From Nostoc calcicola FACHB-3891 (GTDB lineage Bacteria; Cyanobacteriota; Cyanobacteriia; Cyanobacteriales; Nostocaceae): a DNA stretch of 64,000 nucleotides. The position numbers were made by a program, and so were the translations under genes. Location of the stretch: positions 558,001 through 622,000 of the forward strand of contig NZ_JACJRQ010000001.1 in NCBI RefSeq assembly GCF_014697355.1, given 5' to 3'. Positions 16,624 to 24,816 of this stretch are shown in pieces. Each line of letters starts with the position of its first letter. Position 1 is the stretch's first letter. The notes under the pieces are model-generated. The model did no database searches. It had not been told where the DNA came from and saw only the letters and a program-made list of their open reading frames with translations.

Positions 16624-17247
16624 TCAGCGACTCATTGCAAAAATCTGTTCAGCCGTTAAGGAAATGTTGGGAAATAATCTAGAATCAATTCGATCTTGCC
16701 CTCGAAACACCTTTGCAGGTAAATACTCTCCATCTTCAAGTTGGTAGATTGTAATGGTTGGTTGCTTGGGAGAGCCAATGAACCTAATGCCACCAAAAGC
16801 AGCATAGTCCACAATGATGTACTCCAAAACCCCTAACTCTTCATATTCAGCAAGTTTTGTCAGATAGTCATCCTTCCAGTTGTTGCTAACCACCTCAATG
16901 ATTCCCGGTGGTGGAATATATGCAGCAGCAGAACTAGAGCTAGTTTTCATCCTCTGCCATTCTTCTGTTGCAAATATGACAATATCTGCTTTGCGGCTTT
17001 TTTCCTTTTCTGGTGGCGCTGTCTTCAACCGAACCTGCTTGGACTGGCGCGACACATAAGGTAGGCCATTTTCTTGGCAGTGATTTTCTAAGTAGGCACA
17101 CAGCCGCTCGATCAAATCTTCATGATTTGCATTTGGTTCTGATAATGGCACAGGAATCCCATCCAATAACTGAAACTCTCTGCCTGAACCATCGTCCCAG
17201 ACAAGAAACTCTTGAAAAGTCAGTGGTTGTGTGACGGTTGCGTACAT
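16624..17247 (-). CDS. Uma2 family protein, paralogue of the downstream gene
   Basis: ATG 17247 (MYATVTQPLTFQEFLVW) has AAGGGAG upstream, so the longer frame from 17310 is rejected. At 207 residues it is exactly the length of its neighbour. The shared features are REFQLLDGIPV, KADIVIFA, GIIEVVSNNWKDDYLTKLAE, GVLEYIIVDYAAFGGIRFIG and a LTAEQIF tail. The two genes share the motif GSPKQPTI near the C-terminus. Function is unknown. It is likely co-transcribed with the Uma2 gene downstream. Confidence 0.88.
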   Translation of the reverse strand: MYATVTQPLTFQEFLVWDDGSGREFQLLDGIPVPLSEPNANHEDLIERLCAYLENHCQENGLPYVSRQSKQVRLKTAPPEKEKSRKADIVIFATEEWQRMKTSSSSAAAYIPPPGIIEVVSNNWKDDYLTKLAEYEELGVLEYIIVDYAAFGGIRFIGSPKQPTITIYQLEDGEYLPAKVFRGQDRIDSRLFPNISLTAEQIFAMSR

Positions 17248-17395
17248 CGCCCTCGCTCCCTTGCTGACGGGTACTTCATTCAATGCTACCAAGATGTACA
17301 GCTTGCCCACTACAATTATCAGCTTGTAGTGAATAGGTAAGGCGATCGCTTAAAATTCATAGTTTATTTTCTGATAGCATGATAACTGTGTCATC

Positions 17396-17698
17396 GTGCT
17401 AATTATAATAGTATCGTTTAAGGACAAAGCAACTGAAGACATTTTTGATGCTAATGACACCAAGGAAGCCCGAAAATTGTGTCCTATAAATTGTTGGGAA
17501 GTTGCACAGAGAAAATTAGATCAACTCAATGCGGCATTCTCGTTGGATGATATGAAAGTTCCTCCAGGTAATAGGTTAGAAGCTTTAAAAGGCGAACATA
17601 AGGGTCAGCATAGTATTCGGATTAATGACCAATACCGGATTTGCTTCACATGGACATCTCAAGGTCCCTCAGAAGTTGAAATAGTAGACTACCATTAG
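17396..17698 (+). CDS. higB: HigB-type toxin (RelE superfamily)
   Basis: GTG start at 17396; 100 residues. SFKDKATEDIF at the N-terminus and HSIRINDQYRICFTW near the C-terminus are characteristic of the HigB ribosome-dependent mRNA interferase family (killer protein of the plasmid-maintenance type). The toxin would cleave translated mRNA. It is followed after 14 bp by higA, the toxin-first order typical of this family. An insertion-like stretch (DANDTKEARKLCPINCWEVA) is also typical of cyanobacterial members. Confidence 0.9.
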   Translation: MLIIIVSFKDKATEDIFDANDTKEARKLCPINCWEVAQRKLDQLNAAFSLDDMKVPPGNRLEALKGEHKGQHSIRINDQYRICFTWTSQGPSEVEIVDYH

Positions 17699-17712
17699 GA
17701 GATTACCAACAG

Positions 17713-18027
17713 ATGAGAGTTCCAAAAAATAGACCCCCCTCACATCCCGGTGAAATATTACTCAAAGATTTTCTAGAACCAATGGGAATATCACAAAGAG
17801 AACTTGCAGATGCAATTCATGTTCCTTATCAGCGAATTAATGAGGTTGTAAATAAAAAGCGGGGTATTACGCCTAGTACAGCATTACGGTTAGCAAAATT
17901 TTTGGGGAATAGTTCAGAGTTTTGGTTAAACCTCCAACAGAATTGGGAACTCTACTATGTTCTGAAGGAAGAAGAAGAGGAACTAAAAACTATTGCACAA
18001 TTCAACAGTTCTGAAGCAACAGCTTGA
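17713..18027 (+). CDS. higA: HigA-type antitoxin (XRE HTH)
   Basis: The 104-residue protein begins RPPSHPGEILLKDFLEPMG, the classical HigA N-terminus, followed by a helix-turn-helix (ISQRELADAI and PYQRINEVVN) and SSEFWLNLQQNWELY. It binds and neutralises HigB and represses the operon promoter, presumably in the short gap upstream of 17396. Hairpin-forming DNA after the stop (18041-18106) may terminate the operon. Confidence 0.93.
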   Translation: MRVPKNRPPSHPGEILLKDFLEPMGISQRELADAIHVPYQRINEVVNKKRGITPSTALRLAKFLGNSSEFWLNLQQNWELYYVLKEEEEELKTIAQFNSSEATA

Positions 18028-18040
18028 GGTATGGCAACAG

Positions 18041-18106
18041 AAGGCGATGGTTTCGCCAAAGCCTTTGGCTAACGTAACTAGTGAGGTTAGCGCGATCGCC
18101 TTTTTG
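18041..18106 (+). terminator. possible terminator after higBA
   Basis: AAGGCGAT (18041-18048) can pair with ATCGCCTT(TTT) at 18095-18105, closing a repeat-derived insert with the inner palindrome AAAGCCTTTGGCT. The T-run favours termination, but the loop is long. The rest of the gap to 18323 is AT-rich and shows no gene. Confidence 0.45.
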
Positions 18107-18323
18107 TGAAAATATCCATTTTAATTATCTGGTTGTATTCTGTGACTATTAATAGTTCGTAACTTCTGTTGTCTTGTGTTCGACCTAACAAACCTAAAGA
18201 ATCAAATCACCATTTGGTTAAGTATATGCACTTATTGACTTAGTAGCTTTTGGCATTTAAGATCACATATATTTTTAGCCATAAAAACTTGGCTCAAGTT
18301 ATGTTGATTAAATAAAATACTCC

Positions 18324-18935
18324 ATGTGGCAGACTCTAATAATTGACCAAGGGCATATTAATCAAAAGATTGATATATTCAAAGCAGCATTACGTGATTA
18401 CTCTCTAACAGAACAACGGATTGTTCAAAAATATATAATACATGGTACACCTTATGTTTTTAAAGATGACGAAGGTAAATATTTTGACCTCAAACATGAA
18501 ATTGCTACTCATTTTGAAGAAAGACCAGAATGTGTAGTAATGGTTGGTTCAGCTAAATTAGGATTTAGTATAGCTCCAAGGAAATTATGGAATTCCTTTT
18601 CTGAAGAATCAGATATAGATATAGCTATTATATCTAGAGAAATTTTTGAAAAATTTTGGTCAGAGTTATATGATTTCGACATAAGTTTGCTATCTAGAAC
18701 TGAGAGAGAAGAACAAAAATATCAAAAATTTTTAAAATATTTTTTTAAAGGTTGGCTAAGACCAGATTTATTTCCCTTTAAATATTCTCGTACAAATGAC
18801 TGGTTTGAATATTTTAAATCAATCTCTTATCAATATACATCCCAAAAAATAGCAGGGGCTATTTATTATAATTCTGAGTTGTTTGAAAAATATCATATGC
18901 AGAATATTAAAAAACTGAGACAGGAGGATATTTAA
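18324..18935 (+). CDS. nucleotidyltransferase-like protein next to a DUF262 gene
   Basis: The 203-residue, Lys/Phe/Tyr-rich protein has a Pol-beta-superfamily nucleotidyltransferase signature: VVMVGSAKLGF (G75-S76) and, about 20 residues on, SEESDIDIAII with acidic D97 and D99. The usual G[SG]-x(n)-DxD pattern is complete. There is no HEPN partner or CD-NTase-specific feature that I can recognise. Its stop is one base from the next ATG, and AGGAGG for the next gene lies in its last codons, so translation is probably coupled. Base composition is much more AT-rich than the flanking ribosomal cluster, suggesting transfer. Substrate unknown; it could modify a tRNA, a protein or a phage component. 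Confidence 0.65.
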   Translation: MWQTLIIDQGHINQKIDIFKAALRDYSLTEQRIVQKYIIHGTPYVFKDDEGKYFDLKHEIATHFEERPECVVMVGSAKLGFSIAPRKLWNSFSEESDIDIAIISREIFEKFWSELYDFDISLLSRTEREEQKYQKFLKYFFKGWLRPDLFPFKYSRTNDWFEYFKSISYQYTSQKIAGAIYYNSELFEKYHMQNIKKLRQEDI

Positions 18936-18936
18936 A

Positions 18937-19950
18937 ATGAATAAAAATGGTATCGCAACTAATAAAAAAGTTTTAGACTTATTTAATATGATGAAAAATG
19001 GTACTTTAATACTTGCTCCATCTTTTCAAAGAAAGCTTGTATGGAATGATGCACATAAAGAAAAATTTATAGAAACAATTTTATTAAAACTTCCTTTTCC
19101 TGAAATATATCTGGCTGATGGTGAAATTGATCTTGATACTCAAACATCAAAAACACTTGTAGTAGATGGTCAACAAAGATTAAGTACAATCTACCAATAT
19201 GTTACGGCTTCACCAGAATTCAATATTAAAAATATTAGGAAATTTGAAAAATTATCTCCACCAGAAAAAACAGATTTTTTTGATTATACAGTTGTCGTCA
19301 GAGACTTAGGAAGAATTCCAGAAAGTGAAATTCGAGAAGTTTTTAAAAGAATAAACTCTGTACAATATGCCTTAAATGCAATAGAAATTAGTAACTCATT
19401 ATATGAAGGGGAGTTCATCACAAGTGCTAAAGATATTCTAGAAAATAATGTTTTTTTTACCAGCTTAGAGGTATTTAGTGAAGGTGAATTTTCTCGTATG
19501 AAAGACCTGGAATATGTCTTGCTAATTATGTCAACGATAGAAGAAGGGGGTTATTTTACTAGTGATAAAGAAGTAAAGACCTATGTAGAGAAGTATAATA
19601 ATGAATATCCAAATAAAGAGTTAATGTCTAAGAATTTTAATGAAGTATCTAAATTAATTATTGGGTGTAATCTTCCTCCAGATAGTTTGTGGATAAAAAA
19701 GTCTAGTTTATTTACTTTAATTGTTGAATTAATAAAACTTAAAAATAAGTATGGTTATTTACCTCAAGAGCAAACTTTAGCTCATGCTTTAAGTTCTTTA
19801 GAAGAAGAGCTACATAAAAATAAGAAAGAAGATGTATCTATAAATATGTTTGCTCAATATTATTATTATACACATCAAGGTACTGCTAGTAGAAAAGGAC
19901 GTAATGTTCGTGGTCTGCTTATAAGTAAAATTTTAGAAGAAAGGATGTAA
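18937..19950 (+). CDS. DUF262 (ParB-like NTPase fold) protein without nuclease domain
   Basis: The 337-residue protein has the DUF262 core: LAPSFQRKLVWN (about 27-37), VVDGQQRLSTI with the D77-G-Q-Q-R81 motif, and VFKRINSVQYALN. DUF262 domains in GmrSD/BrxU/SspE-type defence enzymes bind or hydrolyse NTPs and sense modified DNA. Those usually have a C-terminal DUF1524 HNH nuclease. None is visible here: the remaining ~170 residues are helical and lack an H-N-H pattern. It therefore acts alone or with the coupled nucleotidyltransferase. AT-rich like its partner. Confidence 0.82.
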   Translation: MNKNGIATNKKVLDLFNMMKNGTLILAPSFQRKLVWNDAHKEKFIETILLKLPFPEIYLADGEIDLDTQTSKTLVVDGQQRLSTIYQYVTASPEFNIKNIRKFEKLSPPEKTDFFDYTVVVRDLGRIPESEIREVFKRINSVQYALNAIEISNSLYEGEFITSAKDILENNVFFTSLEVFSEGEFSRMKDLEYVLLIMSTIEEGGYFTSDKEVKTYVEKYNNEYPNKELMSKNFNEVSKLIIGCNLPPDSLWIKKSSLFTLIVELIKLKNKYGYLPQEQTLAHALSSLEEELHKNKKEDVSINMFAQYYYYTHQGTASRKGRNVRGLLISKILEERM

Positions 19951-19957
19951 TGTAAAT

Positions 19958-20035
19958 ACAGACGCAATAAATCGCCGTCTCTACGAAAAATTAATTATTG
20001 TAGAGACGCGATTTATCGCGTCTTTGCAATGTAGA
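19958..20035. repeat. paired GACGCGATTTATCGCGTC-type palindromes
   Basis: Two related palindromes (AGACGCAATAAATCGCCGTCT and GAGACGCGATTTATCGCGTC) face each other across an AATTAATTATT spacer, so they can also pair with one another. The same core occurs singly at 40344-40366 and 58429-58452. Confidence 0.7.
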
Positions 20036-20085
20036 ATGTTCATCAAAAAACCTTAACCTAACCGTATTGAAATTTAACCAACGCC

Positions 20086-20115
20086 AAAAAAAAAGCCTGA
20101 CTAACTCAGGCTTCT
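20086..20115 (-). terminator. rho-independent terminator after rplL
   Basis: On the minus strand GAAGCCTGAGT / TAGTCAGGCTT forms a stem followed by nine T residues, 30 nt after the rplL stop. It ends the ribosomal operon. Confidence 0.85.
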
Positions 20116-20143
20116 TAATAAAAAACAAGTAACGTAATTGTGA

Positions 20144-20533
20144 CTACTTAATAGTCACCTGACCGCCAGCTTCTTCGATGCGCTTCTTAGCATCTTCAGC
20201 AGCATCCTTAGCAATACCTTCCTTAACAGCCTTAGGCGCAGCTTCCACCAAGTCTTTAGCTTCTTTCAGACCCAGACCGGTCAATTCGCGTACAATCTTC
20301 AGTACGGCAATCTTCTTATCAGCTGGAACTGATTCGAGAACCACGTTAAACTCGGTTTGTTCTTCTACTGGTTCGGCAGCAACGGCGCCTGGGCCTGGAC
20401 CTGCGAACGCTACGCCAACAGGTGCAGCAGCACTCACACCAAAGGCTTCTTCAATTTGCTTGACTAACTCAGCAGCTTCCAGCAAAGTTAGGCCTTTGAG
20501 TTTTTCCAAAATATCATCGGTTGCGGTGGACAT
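20144..20533 (-). CDS. rplL: 50S ribosomal protein L7/L12
   Basis: The 129-residue acidic stalk protein has an N-terminal dimerisation helix ([21 protein letters not shown]), an Ala/Pro/Gly hinge and a C-terminal domain ([20 protein letters not shown] ... [16 protein letters not shown]) that recruits translation factors. GGAG lies upstream of ATG 20533. It is the last gene of the operon, 66 bp after rplJ and followed by a strong terminator. Confidence 0.97.
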   Translation of the reverse strand: MSTATDDILEKLKGLTLLEAAELVKQIEEAFGVSAAAPVGVAFAGPGPGAVAAEPVEEQTEFNVVLESVPADKKIAVLKIVRELTGLGLKEAKDLVEAAPKAVKEGIAKDAAEDAKKRIEEAGGQVTIK

Positions 20534-20599
20534 TGATATAACTCCTGTAATTTTTGATTATTTATTTAGTCATTGGTCATTATTCATGAACCACTAACT

Positions 20600-21151
20600 T
20601 TATTCGGCAGTAGTTTCGGTGCTATCACCTTTTTCTGCGTCGGCCACAGCCTGTAAAGCACGAGCCAGTGAACCGGGAACTTCGTTGATACCCACAGCAA
20701 TCTTGGTAGCCAAGGAATTGATTGCCCCAGCAATTTGACCCATGAGTTGTTCCTTGGATGGCAAGTCTCCTAGAGCCTTGACATCCGTTTCTTTGAGTAG
20801 GCGACCTTCCATAACACCGCCGCGAAGTTCTGTCTTCTTGGTGGCTTTCTGGAAGTCTTGGTAAGCCTTAATCGCAGATGAAAAATCTTCTTTGACTAGC
20901 AAAAAAGCTGAAGAACCTTTGAGCAGTTCTGATAATGGCTGCCATTTTTCCTGGTCTTGAATGGCAATGCCCATCAGGGTGTTTTTAGTTACCTTACAAA
21001 CAGCGCCACTGGGACGCAGCCGCCGCCGTAAGTCGGTAATTTCAGCAACCGTTAGCCCCTGATATTCTATTACCAGTGCCAGAGTTGACTCACTCAAAGT
21101 TTCTTTGAGGTCAGCTACGATTTCTTTTTTATTTTCTAGCGTTCTACCCAT
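20600..21151 (-). CDS. rplJ: 50S ribosomal protein L10
   Basis: The 183-residue protein starts [20 protein letters not shown], with the conserved [22 protein letters not shown] and [11 protein letters not shown]. It anchors L7/L12 dimers to the ribosome and, as the L10-L12 complex, binds its own mRNA leader. A strong GAGGAGGTGA precedes ATG 21151. The leader at 21222-21375 fits autogenous control. Confidence 0.97.
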   Translation of the reverse strand: MGRTLENKKEIVADLKETLSESTLALVIEYQGLTVAEITDLRRRLRPSGAVCKVTKNTLMGIAIQDQEKWQPLSELLKGSSAFLLVKEDFSSAIKAYQDFQKATKKTELRGGVMEGRLLKETDVKALGDLPSKEQLMGQIAGAINSLATKIAVGINEVPGSLARALQAVADAEKGDSTETTAE

Positions 21152-21221
21152 TCCAATCTCACCTCCTCAAAACAATCAGCGATTTCTCTACTTATGCATT
21201 TTTTCTCAACTAAATCCAAAA

Positions 21222-21375
21222 CAACAAACCCCAGCTGACATAGCCGGGGTTAAGTAGTAAGACTCCTGACGCCATAGTTCTCACACCTTTATCGGTGGTA
21301 ATTCTGGCAATTAGAGTTTTAACCTCGGCAGGATATTAAGCTATTAGCACCTGCTGTCTCCGGCTTTGCCTATTC
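21222..21375 (-). promoter_or_regulatory. ribosomal L10 leader with terminator-like hairpin
   Basis: The transcript upstream of rplJ contains the CTGCCGAGGTTAAAAC-type segment expected of L10 leaders and internal helices. It ends in AACCCCGGC-TATGTCA-GCTGGGGTTT followed by a U-rich stretch, resembling an attenuator or kink-turn-linked hairpin. In other bacteria L10(L12)4 binds this leader to repress rplJL. The position 70 bp before the rplJ start fits. Confidence 0.75.
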
Positions 21376-21379
21376 AATT

Positions 21380-21475
21380 AAAGTTAGGAGTGAATAGTTA
21401 GGAGTTAGGAATTAGGAGTGAGTAGTTAGGAATAAAACTCATAACTCATAACTCATAACTCCTAACTCCTAACTC
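21380..21475. repeat. heptamer-type repeats (GGAGTTA / TAACTCA)
   Basis: Runs of TTAGGAGTGAGTAGTTAGGA on the left and TCATAACTCATAACTC on the right flank a short centre and can fold on themselves. They lie inside the rplA-rplJ spacer, so they are probably transcribed. Confidence 0.7.
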
Positions 21476-21478
21476 TCA

Positions 21479-22195
21479 TCATGCTGCTTCGCTTAGTTTC
21501 AAATCTCGTAGAGCGCTGATATCAACTTTAATAGATGGCCCCATTGTAGCTGCTACATAAAATGTGCGCCAATAACGACCTTTAGCTCCTGAAGGACGGT
21601 TACGGTCGATTGTTTCTTGCAACGCCTTCAGGTTGACTAACAAATCTTCAGGCGAGAAGGATGCCTTACCAAACATAACATGCACAATGCCAGTTCGATC
21701 GGCTCGAAATTCTAATTTACCAGCTTTGAATTCAGCGATCGCACTTGCGATGTCAAATGTCACCGTTCCACCCTTGGGCGATGGCATCAAACCACGAGGA
21801 CCAAGCAATTTACCCAACTTTGCCACCTGTGGCATAACATCGGGTGTGGCAATCAGCTTGTCAAAGTCCATCATGCCTTTTTGAATATCGTCAATTAGTT
21901 CTTCTGAACCGGCGATATCAGCACCAGCGTTTGTTGCTTCTGTGACTTTTTCACCTCTGGCAATCACCGCCACTCGGACAATTTGTCCTGTACCTTTGGG
22001 CAGTGCTACCGTTGTCCGCAACTGTTGGTCTGTATACTTGGGGTCAATTCCCAACCGGATATGCGCTTCCGCGGCTTCGGGAAATTTTGCTGTTGCTGTT
22101 TCTTTTAACAGGGCTAAAGCATCTAGGGGTTGATAATCCCTATCTTCTACTTTGTCTTGTAGCCCCTGTAAGCGACGCGATACTTTTTTTGTCAT
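21479..22195 (-). CDS. rplA: 50S ribosomal protein L1
   Basis: Start at ATG 22195 ([17 protein letters not shown]), which has GGAGAG at good spacing; the longer frame to 22243 runs into upstream spacer. The 238-residue protein has [37 protein letters not shown] and a TMGPSIKVD tail, all diagnostic. L1 binds 23S rRNA at the E-site stalk and can repress its own operon. Confidence 0.97.
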   Translation of the reverse strand: MTKKVSRRLQGLQDKVEDRDYQPLDALALLKETATAKFPEAAEAHIRLGIDPKYTDQQLRTTVALPKGTGQIVRVAVIARGEKVTEATNAGADIAGSEELIDDIQKGMMDFDKLIATPDVMPQVAKLGKLLGPRGLMPSPKGGTVTFDIASAIAEFKAGKLEFRADRTGIVHVMFGKASFSPEDLLVNLKALQETIDRNRPSGAKGRYWRTFYVAATMGPSIKVDISALRDLKLSEAA

Positions 22196-22239
22196 TTTTC
22201 TCTCCTGGGGTAATTCCGAAGCTTTGCTTCTCCCCCGAT

Positions 22240-22427
22240 ACAATTTTGGATTTTAGATTTTGGAGTAAGAAGTTAAAAGTGAGGAGTGAGGAGTGAGGAG
22301 TAAGAATTTGAAAGTGAGGAGTGAGGAGTGAGGAGTGAGGAGTTAAATATAACTCATAACTCATAACTCATAACTCATAACTCATAACTCATAACTCATA
22401 ACCCATAACTCATAACTCATAACTTTT
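22240..22427. repeat. heptamer repeats in the rplK-rplA spacer
   Basis: GAGGAGTGAGGAGTGAGGAG runs (22280-22345) are followed by about eleven ATAACTC units (22350-22427). The two blocks are partly complementary. Together they lengthen the rplK-rplA spacer to 232 bp, unusually long for this operon. Confidence 0.8.
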
Positions 22428-22853
22428 TTAATCCGTAACTGTTACACCCATATTTTTAGCGGTTCCTTCCACAATTTTCATCGCCGCTTCTATGTCGTTG
22501 GCGTTGAGGTCAGGAAGTTTGGTTTGGGCTATTTCTTGTAATTGCGCTCTAGTGATTTTACCAACTTTCTTTTTGTTGGGTTCATTGGAGCCTCTTTCGA
22601 TTTTCGCTGCCTTGCGAATCAGTACTGACGCTGGTGGCGTCTTGAGTACAAATGTAAAACTCCGGTCTTCAAAAACCGAAATTTCTACGGGTATCACCAT
22701 TCCAGCTTGGTCTGCTGTTTTGGCGTTGTACTCTTTGCAGAACATCATGATGTTGACGCCATGTTGACCCAAGGCGGGGCCTACTGGCGGTGCTGGGTTG
22801 GCTTTTCCAGCATTCAAGGCCAGTTTAATGACCGCCACTACTTTCTTCGCCAT
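22428..22853 (-). CDS. rplK: 50S ribosomal protein L11
   Basis: The 141-residue protein starts [20 protein letters not shown], with [20 protein letters not shown] and the rRNA-binding C-terminal domain ([29 protein letters not shown]). It shapes the GTPase-associated centre. It starts 6 bp after the nusG stop. Confidence 0.97.
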   Translation of the reverse strand: MAKKVVAVIKLALNAGKANPAPPVGPALGQHGVNIMMFCKEYNAKTADQAGMVIPVEISVFEDRSFTFVLKTPPASVLIRKAAKIERGSNEPNKKKVGKITRAQLQEIAQTKLPDLNANDIEAAMKIVEGTAKNMGVTVTD

Positions 22854-22859
22854 TTGTAT

Positions 22860-23501
22860 TTAGCTCTGTTTTTCTACCTGATTAAATTCCAATTCTACTG
22901 GTGTATCTCTACCAAAAATCGAGAGCAAAGCTTTAAGCTTACTCCGCTCTGGAGAGACTTCAATCACCTCGCCTTCAAAGTCTTTAAATGGACCAGAAAG
23001 CACCACGATCTTATCACCACTAGCCATGTCAATTTTAACGACCGGCTCTTGTTCGCTGGTCTGCTTGAAGATGCGTTCTACTTCTGAAGCACTCAGTGGT
23101 ATGGGGTTGACATGACCGCGACCCTTACTGCTGCCACGTTTTTGTTCTGAACCAACAAAATTAATGACATGAGACGTGTTTCGTACCACCTGCCAGGTAT
23201 CATCATCCATCTTCATCCGCACCAGCACATAGCCAGGAAAAACTTTCTCTTCTGTATGCTGGCGGCTACCATCTTTGCGGATTTTCACCGCTGGTGTGTG
23301 GGGAATTTCCACCTGGATAATTTTGTCAGCGACATCAAAAGTTTGAATGCGCTGCTCTAAGTTAGTCTTTACACGCTTTTCACAGCCTGAGGCAACTTGC
23401 ACAGCATACCAGCGTGCTTCTTTTGAAGCTGCTTCTGCTGCTTCTGCTGTTTCCTCTGACTGCAACATTGAGTTGCGTGGTTCATCTGTTGCAAAACTCA
23501 T
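22860..23501 (-). CDS. nusG: transcription antitermination factor NusG
   Basis: Start at ATG 23501 (MSFATDEPRNSML), whose A overlaps the last base of the secE stop (TAATG), so translation is coupled. The 213-residue protein has the NGN domain (EARWYAVQVASGCEKRVKTN, VFPGYVLVRM) and a C-terminal KOW motif (ASGDKIVVLSGPFKDFEGEV). It binds RNA polymerase and links transcription to ribosomes. An Ala/Glu-rich N-terminal extension is usual in cyanobacteria. Confidence 0.96.
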   Translation of the reverse strand: MSFATDEPRNSMLQSEETAEAAEAASKEARWYAVQVASGCEKRVKTNLEQRIQTFDVADKIIQVEIPHTPAVKIRKDGSRQHTEEKVFPGYVLVRMKMDDDTWQVVRNTSHVINFVGSEQKRGSSKGRGHVNPIPLSASEVERIFKQTSEQEPVVKIDMASGDKIVVLSGPFKDFEGEVIEVSPERSKLKALLSIFGRDTPVELEFNQVEKQS

Positions 23502-23722
23502 TAGAACACCTGTTTTGCTGCCCAACCAAAGAATCCATCGACCAAGTATATCAAAGATGCCGAGAGTGCCACCATTAACAATACGGCGGCGGATTCGCTC
23601 ACTATCTGTTTGCGACTGGGCCAAACTACTTTTTCAAGTTCTTCTTTGATTCCTTGTATGAAGTTGCCGAAGCTAAACCCGTTTGTGGTTTCTGGCAATT
23701 CTGCTTCACTTTTTTTGGCCAC
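23501..23722 (-). CDS. secE: preprotein translocase subunit SecE
   Basis: GTG start at 23722; 73 residues. The cytoplasmic amphipathic part NFIQGIKEELEKVVWPSRKQ has the conserved W-P-S-R, followed by one membrane helix (AAVLLMVALSASLIYLVDGFFG). It completes SecYE in the thylakoid/plasma membrane. It is first gene of the secE-nusG-rplKAJL operon and directly follows the repeat-containing spacer after the tRNA gene. Confidence 0.95.
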   Translation of the reverse strand: MAKKSEAELPETTNGFSFGNFIQGIKEELEKVVWPSRKQIVSESAAVLLMVALSASLIYLVDGFFGWAAKQVF

Positions 23723-23749
23723 GGCCGTTTATCCCCCGTTTGTTACTCA

Positions 23750-23936
23750 ATTTTGGATTTTGGATTTTAGATTTACCCATATTGAGGGCAAGGACGCTCA
23801 ACTTGAGATTTTAGTTTGTCCGTTTATTTAGATTTTTTATCAATCCCTTCGGCTTGGTGCAGTCACTCATGGGGGAAACCCCCAAGACCGCGCTGCTTCA
23901 CCAAAATCTAAAATCTAAAATCTAAAATTCAGTCGT
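23750..23936. repeat. palindromic element with TTTTAGATTT heptamer arms
   Basis: ATTTTGGATTTTGGATTTTA on the left is mirrored by three TCTAAAA units on the right (23905-23932). The middle holds the GGGGGAAACCCCCAAGACC block also found near 1130 and, altered, inside the TnpB gene at 42543-42599. It separates tRNA-Trp from secE. Confidence 0.75.
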
Positions 23937-24077
23937 CCTGGTTTGCAGCTTCGACTCTATTCCACTTACTGGAAGCAAAACAGCTGCAAATGCAATAGCT
24001 ATGCCCGAAAATATTAGCACTAACTGCTATTTTAGCAGCTTGCGTAATTATTTCGGGCTTTGTTTTTTGCTCTTGAG

Positions 24078-24150
24078 CGCGCCCTGGAGGACTTGAACCC
24101 CCGACATCAGGTTTTGGAGACCTGCGTTCTACCAACTGAACTAAGAGCGC
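24078..24150 (-). tRNA. tRNA-Trp (anticodon CCA)
   Basis: The 73-nt cloverleaf reads on the minus strand from GCGCTCTTAGTTCAGTTGGT. The acceptor stem GCGCTCT pairs with AGGGCGC, the anticodon loop is CTCCAAA, and the T-arm is GGGGGTTCAAGTCCTCC. CCA is not encoded. The position between rplS and secE is the usual cyanobacterial arrangement. Confidence 0.97.
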
Positions 24151-24302
24151 ACAAGCTGTTTTTGATTCAGTCATTGCGCTGAACTAAATTTTAGTTTAAC
24201 GCAAGACGAGATTTTTATCATACATCAATTTCATTAAGAAAACAAGTCAGCGGCAGATGCCGCTTGAGGCTTGAGATTTCTCCCATACTTTTAAGAGGGG
24301 AA

Positions 24303-24665
24303 CTACAAAGGACGGTCAAAGCGTTGTTTGATCCGGGTTGCTTTGCCGACGCGATCGCGGAGATAATACAACTTAGCACGGCGGACTTTACCGCGACGCA
24401 TGACTTTGATGCTGTCAATCCGCGGAGAATGCAACAGAAATACTCTCTCAACGCCCACGCCTTGAAAAACTTTGCGGACTGTAATCGTTTCGTTGATGCC
24501 GCCATTGCGCTTGGCAATCACTACTCCTTCGTAGGGTTGTACGCGGTATTTATCGCCTTCTTTGATTTTCACTCCTACTTTTACCGTGTCGCCCACGTAA
24601 ATGTCGGGCAGGTTTGATTTTAGCTGTTCCGCTTCAATCGAGCGGATAATCTCTTGAGCGCTCAT
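24303..24665 (-). CDS. rplS: 50S ribosomal protein L19
   Basis: The 120-residue protein has [56 protein letters not shown] and a basic C-terminus ([19 protein letters not shown]). It lies at the subunit interface. ATG 24665 directly precedes the conserved [13 protein letters not shown]. It is transcribed toward tRNA-Trp and secE, probably from its own promoter in 24666-24735. Confidence 0.97.
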   Translation of the reverse strand: MSAQEIIRSIEAEQLKSNLPDIYVGDTVKVGVKIKEGDKYRVQPYEGVVIAKRNGGINETITVRKVFQGVGVERVFLLHSPRIDSIKVMRRGKVRRAKLYYLRDRVGKATRIKQRFDRPL

Positions 24666-24816
24666 AGTCTTTCTGTCTGCTTAAAAAACTCACGATCATC
24701 AATCATAAATCGATAATCCTATTTCAGTCTACCTGTTGGACATTGATAATTTTACTGATACAACCGCCTGGAAATGGAAGCTATATTGCAAAATGCTGTA
24801 CCACAGGTATGAATTT

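Noticed and set aside
20178..20597. 139-codon ORF opposite rplL
   Set aside because: Antisense shadow of a conserved ribosomal gene.
22195..22243. N-terminal extension of L1
   Set aside because: ATG 22195 has a good SD and matches the conserved L1 start.
23501..23624. N-terminal extension of NusG overlapping secE
   Set aside because: TAATG coupling with secE gives the expected start; the extension is just secE in another frame.
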